NCBI GenBank assembly: GCA_951230915.1
Contig: OX579639.1
Span: 8,990,001-9,054,000, forward strand
Length of the DNA stretch: 64,000 nt
DNA from: Antitrichia curtipendula
Lineage: Eukaryota > Streptophyta > Bryopsida > Hypnales > Leucodontaceae
Direction: 5' to 3'
Shown piece by piece: positions 34,802 through 44,800 of this stretch; the stretch's first letter is position 1; every line of letters starts with the position of its first letter. Position numbers and translations under genes: made by a program. The notes under the pieces are model-generated. The model was given only the letters and a program-made list of their open reading frames with translations. It did no database searches and was not told the origin of the DNA.

Positions 34802-35276
34802 CTTTCTTCAAGTCAAGGATAACCATCCTCTCATAAATTATAAAATTAAAATGAGCCAAAATAGCATTAAAACATTCTAAACACATATCACATAACCAAC
34901 ATTATCCTTGACTTGAGGATAAATATACCCAACTGCAACAATACGTACTAATCATAGGCGACAGTGAACGACAAATAATGATGTAACTATCTTTGGGCCG
35001 AGGATAATTATCCTCGGACCAAAGATAAACATCAAAGTGACAGACCACCAAAAGGATAGAATTCACTAAAACAAATTAATAAATAACAAACATAGAGAGA
35101 GATAAACTAACTAAAATTATTATTCATATTGTACGCAGTGACAAACATGAAGAGGATTATCCTCAGCACGACAATACTCTCAGTCAATGAAAGCTCCAGG
35201 CTCCTAATATAATTCACACTGCAATGGTAAATAGATGTGAAGGTAGATGCTACAATTATCTTTGGACCGAAGATAA
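34802..35276. repeat. Cluster of six 21-bp palindromes, including a head-to-head pair
   Basis: Copies at 34802-34822 (diverged left arm), 34902-34922 (TTATCCTTG-ACT-TGAGGATAA), 34987-35007 and 35008-35028 (directly abutting), 35157-35177 (diverged right arm) and 35256-35276 (TTATCTTTG-GAC-CGAAGATAA). They precede the start codon at 35330 of the ParB/methyltransferase-like frame by 50-530 bp, a position consistent with promoter, operator or 5'-intron sites. Confidence 0.85.
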
Positions 35277-35329
35277 TCCTACACAAAATTGCTAACGTGA
35301 TCTATCAATCTTTGCAGATATTTCTCAAA

Positions 35330-37984
35330 ATGGCGGAGGTGAAGAACTACGACTACTCAGCCACTACGTCGTTCCTTGAGCCATTCACCAAATGGACAGC
35401 AGAGGAGCCATTCATATCCGACATGCCAGAGCTCTACGGCCAGCTCTGGCAATTCAAGCCCATTGTGGATTCCTGAACCTTCGGATTAAACCTGTCAAAA
35501 GACTACGTTCTTCTACGCCACAAGGTGAAGGATTCAGGAATATACGTGAATTTGAACCTGGACAAGAAGGTTGCCCTCGTGGAGCACCATCAAGATAAAT
35601 TCATTGTCCTAACATTCCATGCATGCGACTGAACTAGAAAGGAAACAAAGCACACCCACTCTATTGTCTTGCATAAAGAAGATGATGTGGGAGTGTTTGA
35701 TCTTGATAACCTCATAAGGGATTTACATAAGGGGAATCACAATGCGTTGGCGGATGAGTTCTAGTGGAGATTCCATCCCTGAATTCATAAAAATGCCATC
35801 TTCATGGTAAAAAGGATTGGGTACATATTTAGTAGATTGAAAGAGTATGTTAAAGACCATGTAGACAAACAACCTCGTCACGGCATGGGTCGTGGCCAAG
35901 TGAGGCGCGAAGCAGACACCGAGACAAGGTCAATTTCGGGGGTGCATGTCCGAACTGGGAGCAGAGGGAGTGGAAGGAGAACAACGCGAGTCCAACTCCT
36001 TAAAAGGAAGAACCCGGAAATAGAAATCGTTGAGGCAAGTGAGAAACGCTGAAAACCCGTAACGGACAGTCAGCCTGCAACTATTGGAAGTTCAGGCTCT
36101 GCGCTTACAAACGTTCATACAGGGAAGACGGGCAACTATGAGGAGTATGAGCCCATCAAGAAATTTGAAGTGGTGGGCGCATACTAGAAAGATTTCTGGG
36201 ACAAGCACGCAATATGTTTCATTTTTGATCCCATGACATTCAAGGTGAACATCTCCAAATGCCATTTGGCCCCTCCAAGATACATCATTTGGAAATTGGA
36301 GATGAAGATTGTGGAAGAAATGAAGGAGATCCTTGTCCATCTTGGGTCTGTCCAACAAAGGCAGCTAGTATGCTGACTCCGGTTGACGCCAACAGAAGGC
36401 TCCTCAAGGAACGCCCTTCGAATTGGGATGACATTAAGGACGGGAATTTCCTTATTATTAATGGCCAACATAGCATCACTACCTCCAAGATGCTGCAAAG
36501 TGGCGGATGCTACGAGTCTCAAAAGGTGGAGTTGCAGGTGTGGGATGCAACGATCGTCTATACACTTGACGCGAGGAAGCTGATTGAAATTTTCAAGTGG
36601 TACAACTCCTCCAATCACCTCATTCATAGTCAGCCGATATGGGGGAACCAAATTTCAACTTGCAGGCAGGTGTGGAAGGAACTCAAGCGGCCAACTAATG
36701 TTGAAGGAGAAGGATTGGCAAAATGGAACAATGCCATCTTCAATGCAGATGTTTACAAGGTATGCAATGCCTATCTGTTTATCTTTGAGGCGAAGATAAT
36801 TTGTGGCTACTATTGATTTATAATGGTACATTGCTTCTATCGTGTAATGTATTTGTATAACATTGGCGAAGGACATGACTACATTTATCCTCGGGTCGAG
36901 GATAATTTGCTCTGCCTCGTGATCACTTTTTGTCTCAGAATTGACGGTTGTTTTAATGACAATATTGCCCTACAGGAATTCATAGACGCGTATTGATACA
37001 ATATTGTAGCAATAACCCTGATAAAAAAGGCGCTAAGGTGAAACTCGCGTCGGACGTCAAGAATGAAATTAGAATCATTACATTGGCAGAAGAGATGTAC
37101 CAGTTGTGGGGGGAGTTTCTCCAAAAACACATTGACGGAGAACTGGTTGATCCCGTGACGTGCACTACATACAACAAGTCCACAAAGAACTTCAATCCCA
37201 AGAACTTCTCACTGAAGAGAGAGTTCTTCAAGCACATGGGACATTTCACGGACAAGGACCTCAAGGAATATGTCCTAGATTTGTTTAGAAGAACTGAACG
37301 ATGCACCCGTGATTACCCAAAAGTCTCCATGGGTGCTGCAAGGCTCTTTTGCGTAGACAACTATAAAGCACTAGGTTTGAGCATAGGAAGCGCAAGAAAA
37401 TTGTCATGGAGGTGTTTATGGCCATCAACAAGTTCTTGAAGTTCAGGGACTCATAAGGGGAAGTGATCGATGAGGTCTGGAGGAAATGGAAGTGTATGAA
37501 CAAGTTCACTTCCACTTCGTGGGATTTTCTCCTCACTACCCCGCCCAATTCTTTTTTTGTGAAGCGTCTAATGAACGAAGCAAAAAAGAAAATTGCCGTA
37601 GATTATAAGGACCACCCGAAACTGTCTATGGTCTATCCCATCTTCAAGAATTTCTTGAAGATGAAGAAGGAAGTCGTGGAGACGGAGGGCAATGTGTACA
37701 TCCACGGCCACCAATGCTATCCGCAGGCTTTTGTAACGAGCCACCAGTGGCCCTACGCCAATAGAGAACTGCGGCTCGCCGTCATAGATTTTCAAATCTT
37801 ACCTAGACCGAAAGCTGGAACCAATGATGGTCCTTCATGTTCTCCACTACTCAATTACTTGGTTGCTCATTTGAAGCCTGGAATTACTACCTCGGACGTC
37901 TGTTTATGGATTGTGGGAAGTCAATTCAACTTAGAGGCGTCCAAAAAATTTGCAAATTTGCGGCTTAGGGATCCTAAATCCTAA
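35330..37984 (+). pseudogene. ParB/Srx-like domain plus DNA-methyltransferase-like protein, heavily decayed
   Basis: A single frame can be followed from ATG 35330 through six stops (35474, 35630, 35762, 35780, 36050 and 36185) to about 36,330, where it shifts. It then reads through NFLIINGQHSITTSKML (about 36,445), which resembles the GxHR-type pocket of ParB/sulfiredoxin-fold nucleases. A GT-AG intron (36760-36975) carries two palindromes. The following parts (36,993-37,340, then 37,370-37,984) are again out of phase and include an LAVIDFQILPRP segment at the position expected for a degraded DPPY motif. The C-terminal motif I half is missing here but present at 6023-6888. Fusions of ParB-like and N4/N6 methylase domains are known from phages; the parallel is an inference. 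Unrecognised N-terminal 120 residues; a basic Arg-rich linker at about 35,870-36,050. Confidence 0.5.
36779..36905. repeat. Two 21-bp palindromes inside an intron
   Basis: Copies at 36779-36799 (TTATCTTTG-AGG-CGAAGATAA) and 36885-36905 (TTATCCTCG-GGT-CGAGGATAA). The second has perfectly complementary 9-bp arms. Both are within the intron 36760-36975. Confidence 0.9.
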
Positions 37985-38690
37985 ACCCTAAATCTTGGTT
38001 GGAAATAGCTGCAGCCTATAGGTTGGTATGGATGCATGGTTGATAATGGATGGTTCTATCATATACTTCTAATTCATATACTTCTTCACTTACTTTTGCT
38101 CCATGGCTAGTTGGCTACTTGAGTACGGATTTTCCTCATATTTCTTCTTCTCCTCTTTGAATTAGATTCTTGTCGCACTTAAGTGCTTTTTCTATACTCT
38201 ACAACCTTCAATCTACATTTTAAGATTAAACGCACCAAATTTTACTTTGTATCAACTAATCTAATTAGTTCTCAATATGTATCAGCCATTTGAATCAATC
38301 AGCATTATCAATCAACCTTACATCAAGTTTCAATAGTGGGTCAAAGCAAGTCTAGTTTTCAACCTTGGTTTTTAGGCTTAATTCCGTCTTTGTGCTTTGA
38401 TTCATCCATAGGCTTGTATTCCTTTCTAATTTCTTCCTAAATCTTCAAATTTTTTTTTATTGTCTCCAATTGTTAATTGTTTTATTTTTTTTACTTTCTT
38501 TTTAAATCCTGTGAAAATTTTAAATATATTAATTAAAATATAAACATGTGCCATCCCAAATTATTAGACATCAATTTTGTAATAGATATATCATATAGTA
38601 GAATTTTTTTTCAATCTAGGCATTAAACAAAGTCATGTCTTAACCCCAAGGAATGACTCTTAGGGCAAAAATACAAAAAACCAATATTAG
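37985..38690. other. AT-rich stretch without recognised gene
   Basis: Begins with a short AAATCCTAAACCCTAAAT tract at the point where the methyltransferase-like frame ends. No coding motif seen. Confidence 0.4.
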
Positions 38691-38699
38691 ATTGTCCAT

Positions 38700-38938
38700 C
38701 TTCTCTTTGGATTCTTTCCAAAGAAAAAACATAACTACCCAAAAGATGTGATTACAAAATATGAATAATGCAAAAATATAACTGCAAAATATGATTGAAG
38801 TAAAAATAAGATTGGTAGTCATATTTTGCAATCATCTTTCTTGTCAAGGTGTTGGGCTCCAAGAATATGATTGTGAGTAGTTGCCAGTCATCCTCAGTCA
38901 TATTTTTGCAATCATAAAATATTTGTTTTCTTGAAATG
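38700..38938 (+). mobile_element. CACTA-family fragment
   Basis: Contains TATAACTGCAAAATATGA, TAGTCATATTTTGCAATCAT and an end ATTTGTTTTCTTGAAATG that resembles the CACTA terminus GTTTTCTTGTAGTG in diverged form. Only the subterminal part is present. Confidence 0.5.
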
Positions 38939-40080
38939 AAAGGTGTATTGATGTTAGTAGCAAAAACCTAGTAAACTCAAGACTCTTGTTTTTGGATTGT
39001 ATACATTTTGCGCAATCAATATCTAGTTTTAGTGTTTCTTTTTGGTTCAAATGCACAAATATTTATTAGATAGTGATGATTATGGAGTCACATACCTTAA
39101 TATCGGTGCTTATATCTTAGTTAACCTCTAAAGGTTCGAAGTCTTGGAATGTGTATTTTAGGATTTCAAGTAGGCTTTTATGATGTCAAATATTTTCTTG
39201 TAATTTTTTCAAACTTTTTTGAAGATTATGGAATGTACTAGCTTTTAGGAAGAGAATTTTTGTTTCAATCAATGACTCAAACCAAAATTATGCCCTCTTA
39301 AGCACAAAATGCTCAAGTCCAAGCACCCCCTACAAGAATTGATTTTTTTAGTTTTTATATATGGTATAATTATGTGACTATGTGTACTAATTTTTTTTTA
39401 AATTCAACAATGCAACAAGGACAAACTAGTCATTCTACTAGGAATGGGGTTGCTTTACTTATTGCAAAACTAAAATCTAGACCTTGAATAATTGTTTAGA
39501 GAGAGAGAAATGATTCTAATCTTATTATTGATTGGTGTAAATTAAGGGCTTGTTCATTTTGGATTCCTATTAACAACCTCAAGGTATGTCATAGAGTGAC
39601 ACCAAAATTACATACCTCGATTTTGACAGTCTTTTTTATTTATTTATTTATTTAATCACTATGTTTAATTTTAGTGTGAATGATGATGTATAGTGTGAGG
39701 TAGTCTGCTCTAAAACCGCCCAACTCCTTCAAATTGCCCCTATTATCAACTAGAGAATAGAGATGAGGTGATCCTTAAATGGACTACTCCTACCATAGAA
39801 TGAATCAAGAAAAAATTATTTTTATTTATTGCAAGAGCCAATCATTGTATTTGATTTTCTCACATCTCTTTACAAGTTGCAAGTGGTCAGATTTTGGGAG
39901 ACCTATGGTCACGAATAAGGGCCTATGCCCCAAAACTTTTAAAAAATACAAGTAATTCAAAAATGCTTAGAAAAATACAAAACCACTTGTGTTAAATTCC
40001 ACATCTATTTTTCCTTCTCTGAAAAATGATCTAAAATTGTTTTTTTTGTATGAAAAAGGCTTAAATGGTCGCTTTTACAG
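38939..40080. other. AT-rich stretch without recognised gene
   Basis: No coding motif seen. TTAACCTCTAAAGG at about 39,120 resembles a TTAA-element end, but no matching second end was found. Confidence 0.4.
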
Positions 40081-40084
40081 CAGA

Positions 40085-41854
40085 CTACCTTAGATAATGT
40101 GGGGCAAGTGGGAGAAGGCAATGAAGTCCCATGAAAGTCCCATGAACAGTGCTTTCTTGAGATGTCTTCGCAGCAGAGTCTCCGAATCTGCCCCCATCGC
40201 TCACTATTCACCTCCTCTCGCCGGCAGTTTCCAAGTCCCGAAGTCCTGGCAAGTCCCGAAGTCCTGCAAGTCCCGAAGTCCCGGCAAGTCCCGAAGTCCC
40301 GACTCCCGAAGTCCTGCAAGTTCCCAAGTCCTGCAAGTCCCGGAAGTCTCGAAGATCCATCTCTGATCTCTCTCTCTCTCTTGCACTCCGACTGAGTCCA
40401 GCTGTACCGAATTGGGAAGTTTCAAGTCTCCGAGGAAAGCGCGAAGTAAGCCAAGGCCCCGGGAGGACGGAAGGTTTTAGTCGGTGAACCCAACCAATCC
40501 CACTGCAGCATCCCACTCGTTCCGACTCTTTCCATGCGCGGCAGGACTTCGACAAGCCCCTTGGCCTTGGCAGACTGCCTGCGAAATTGCTTGCTTGCTT
40601 GCTTGCGTTTCAGTGAATGCTACTACTGTACTGTGGTGGCCCTTGGGGACTTGACCCGACACAGGGTGGGAACCTCGGGAACGCGTTTAATCGAGACGAA
40701 TGGGAGTCCGAGGGTTGGTGTAATGCCTGCGAGACGGATTTCTTGTAAGTCATTAGGGTTCTGCGCAGTGGAGTTTTTGTCCTGTCTGTCGGTGGAGGCA
40801 CTTGGAACGTGAATTTTGAAAGGATTTCGGGGGACGTGAATTGGCACGGGAGTTTTGGTGGATGGGATTGGTTGAAATTGGAGCAGATGAGTCTGTGCTC
40901 TGCGATTTTCTACTTCTTGACTCTGTTTCTTGGAAAATGTGTGATTTCTGTTCGGGAGATTGAAACCGTCGGTGCGTTGTTGGTGTCATGGTTTTGGGTG
41001 TACTGTGGAGGGTTCTGTTTGCGTCGCTCTGAGTGTTTGTTGGAATTTGAGATTTGGGAGATTACTTAGGTAGTGGTTTAGAGAGATCACTTCGGGTATT
41101 GCAGAGTGTACCTGTCTTGAGATCGAATTGTTTTCTCACTCAATGAATTGGATGGGTTTTCTATGCTATTATTTGAGCAGTGGGAGGTCATGTATGAAGA
41201 TAACCCTATTGCTTGTGAAAAATGAGTGATTATTGACATTATTAGTGAAGTTATGATTAGACCCCACGTGGTTATTGAATGCCAACCGAGTGTATTGGTA
41301 GAGATGAGCTGGTGCTAGTGACAAAGGCTAGTGTATGAGATGGGATCAGGTCCCGAAATGTTTGAGATGGGATCAGGTCTCCTCTACCTTAGATTAGTTT
41401 TCTCGGAATTCTTTTATTTTTTATCTTCTGGTTTTCAAGGGTTTTGTGTTTTTATGAGATTGCGGTAGCCGAAGTGATAGGAGTTGCGTTATGTGCGGAG
41501 ACCCGACTGTGCAGATGAGTATGGCAGAAACGCTACTGGAATCTGCGCAAATTATATATTAATTTATGGAGCAAGTATGCAACTTTAGAACCAATTTTGC
41601 ATATGAAGGAGAGTTATAATGAGGTGAGGCATGTAGATTTGCGGATTTTTGTGACCTTAGAGTATCTATTGTTGTATTCACTCCCAATTGGATTACATTC
41701 TCTTGACAAAGGTGCAAACATCCACTTAAGAAGTGATAAGTTGTATGCTTCACTAGGGTGCTTGGATATTGAACTATAGTTTAATGGTTGGTTAGTGACT
41801 TGAGTGATAGAGAAAATCTGATCAGAAGTGTTGATTCTCTGCACACTTTTGCAG
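40085..41854 (+). promoter_or_regulatory. Probable promoter, 5' UTR and 5'-UTR intron of the ARM-repeat gene
   Basis: GC content rises abruptly at 40,085-40,800 with many CG dinucleotides. A minisatellite of AAGTCCCGAAGTCCTG units spans about 40,228-40,355 and a CT microsatellite 40,366-40,382. A strong donor, CTTGTAAGT at about 40,745, and the acceptor TTTTGCAG ending at 41854 bracket a likely 5'-UTR intron of about 1.1 kb, placing the start codon at 41871 just inside the next exon. Overlapping open frames at 40.0-40.9 kb are repeat artefacts. The transcription start was not determined. Confidence 0.5.
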
Positions 41855-41870
41855 TGAGCAAGCAGACGCA

Positions 41871-44800
41871 ATGACTATTCCTGCAGAAGATGTGCATTCG
41901 GCTTCGAACTGGCTTTTTTCTGTCGTCGATGAGTTACGAGAGTTACCTCCTGTTAAGAACTTAACGGAAATCACTGCTCTGTGGAATTCTCTCAACGAGC
42001 AGAAGAAGCAGAAACTGTGGCCAGCGCAAGAGGATTTGGGTTTGCAGAGTTTGCAGAATGCTTCTCTGAATGCTAGGAGGTAATAAATTCTTCTGAGGTG
42101 TCTAAGTGATGAACATAGAATTTGACTGTTTCAGGAACTGTTTTTGAAAGTGTTGTAAGAAAGTCTTCAAGGCTCCTATGGTTACAGTGATCATACGAAT
42201 GCCTCCCTATATTGCATGAGGTTTGCGGTTACCTTTTGATGTTTGAAGGGGTGATAGTTGGATGTCTCTTGTTTGAACTAAGCAGTCATTGAGATAACCT
42301 CTTTGCTATGCGCAAATTTTCATCCCAAAAGATCCCCTTGTTAGGTTCAATAAGTTAGTAATGGTAAGTTGAGGTCAGTGACACTAACCTTGCACTAACC
42401 TTAAGTTGGCACCGTTTACCTTACTCTAACATTAACTCAAAGTGAACTCAAAATGAGAAGTATATGAATCTACTGCCTATTAATTTAACGTTAAGAAATT
42501 TGTCAATCCAATGGGATCTTCGTACCTGAGAGAGTTGTCAGAGTTTGCGTTTCTACGTTGACACGTTGAAACACCTCTTTAACTAAAGTTTTGCTTTTGA
42601 ATCATATAAATATGTATGTCCAAGTGAACGCAAAAATTGTTCTGCCGGGCTTTTAGTACCGTCGGTATCAAGCTTGCGCAGGTGATTGGTCTCCCTTATT
42701 GTGGTTAAGACAATTTTGAAGTACTTCACGTACACTGCCTTTACATCTAATTGTTTTACTGCTAAATTGACAGTGTTGTTGCTTCCCTCCTCGTTGTGGT
42801 TGAATTTCAATTTGCCTATGATGACAGTCTGGCAGCGAAATGGAAAAAGTCCAGGGTGCGACTCTTATTTGAGCCATTGACAGTTGTGGAGGGCTTGAGC
42901 AACACGTTCATAGATATACGGAAACACTTTGACCAATTACAGGTACATAATGCTGAACATTGTTTTCATGTTAGATTTCTTTACAAGGGGGTACTAAAGA
43001 TTTTGGTTTCCTTAAAGTAGTGTCAACAGTGTTGTTTGTTCAAATTGGGCCTCATATTTTTGTTTCGCAGTTTGAGCAGGTCCTATGGGAACTTTTGGGG
43101 GGGCCCATTTTATATATATTTCTGACCAAGTCATGCCATGTTTTCTACTGGTGTTCTAGTAATATTTTAAATTTGGCCTCGTCTAATTTTTATTTCTCAG
43201 AATATGATCAATTGAATTGGTAATTTTCAAACCATGAATCCTTGGTCCTTTACGGTAAAAGTTGAAGTAATGTGCATTTGTGCCCAGGTTTCTTCAAAGG
43301 ACCAGATTGTGGAGCAGCTCGACAAAGTACTCAAGGATCTCAATGACGGTGGAGCTTGTAGTGAACTCAAGAGTGCTGAAGCTGAATTCAAGAAGCTGGT
43401 ACATTCCTATATCTGCTGCATGTGCTCTTATGAAATACACATAGTCATATGTTCTAGATATCTGCGCATGAATGGTTGATTTTGTTTGATGTGCCTTCTG
43501 GAGAGAACTCTGTAGATTTTGTTACTAAGTTCCATTTGTCAAATAGTGGATTCATTTATTAGGATGCTGAGGCAATACCAGCAAGGTAATTTTTGTCGCG
43601 TAGTACATTTGTCATCATGCAAAGCCAATGTTCTCGAGAGATGGTGCGGTGCAATAATTATGAAAAGGAACTAAGTATCTTGGGGGCCAAATGACTGAAT
43701 TTTTCCTAATGAAACATAGCTAGTCCGATTGATTGTTTGGCGATGAGCTTAAAGTTTTGGGGATCTCATGAGATCAAGTTCCATAGGTGTACTTACAATC
43801 AATCGGGTCGTGAAACAGTTCTTTCAATTTCTTCATGAAAAGCGTTCCAAATCAGACACTTCAGAGGACTCAATTTCTGTTAGTACTTGGCTTGGGGAAC
43901 GGCTTGACACAGATGCTGATTCGATCAAGCAGGAATTGGAGGTGAGTTTGTTTAACTGAGGACACACTGGACCAAGATAGAGGATACTATTTGCTTCCCT
44001 TTTAGCATTTTAACCAATATGTTGGAGTGTGCTTTCGCAGGGAGATTAGTGTAGGGTTGTGGATAGATCTCTTAGTAATTAGAGCTAAATCTGTTGAGGT
44101 CAAGATTTGATCCCTATGTATGAGTTTTATATTCAATTTCAAAGCGAGAGGTTGCAGACCACTGTTGAAGGGATAGTAGAGACCCTCATTTCCATTCAAA
44201 GATCAGATTCCATTGGAAATGGGGTATGAATAACTGTGACATCGTAAAGTCCAGAACGAGTTCATTACTTATTTCTTGGGAAGCTTTTCAGGTTGGTTGT
44301 TTTAAGGTTGTACACTGATCTCAAGATGTTAATCTTCCAGGAAGTAGAGGAAAATGAAGGCTCCCTCTTAGAAGTGCTTCTCTTGTACATCGCTGAGCTT
44401 GAAGGAAAGAGGAAATGCACATTAGATGGACGAGCGTCAAGTGATGCCAATGCTGACGAGCGTATCTTTGATAAACCTGTGGACGAAGTATCACATAATG
44501 CAGTTCAAGCGCTTGGCTTTGATAAACCTTTGAACGAGGTAGCATGTAATGCAGTTCAATCCCTTGGCTTGACACACATGCACTGGGTGCTATTCGGATT
44601 TGAAGACCTTACCAGGTGCACCAAATTGCCAAAGGGGAAACTTGAAGTTTATAAAGCAAATGCTATTCCAGAAGCTATAAGGTTAGCCCGGGCAGAGGAG
44701 GGGCTATATACTAAGGATGCGGTACGCTCAATTCTTGATGTCACTCAGGCACATAACATTCTTAGTAGTTGTGAGAACTCACCCTTCTCGACTACAGATG

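Noticed and set aside
6375..36905. CRISPR-like array
   Set aside because: The 21-bp palindromes are irregularly spaced (tens to thousands of bases), vary in the centre and lie in introns. No regular spacers exist, and the host is eukaryotic.
37960..37995. Telomere-like CCCTAAA repeat
   Set aside because: Only one to two imperfect units; too short to mean a telomere relic.
39120..39310. Another TTAA element starting TTAACCTCTAAAGG
   Set aside because: No convincing inverted second end with a TTAA flank was found within 1 kb.
40005..40890. Overlapping open frames on both strands before the ARM gene
   Set aside because: They are created by the AAGTCCCGAAGTCC minisatellite and high GC; no splice-consistent or motif-bearing frame.
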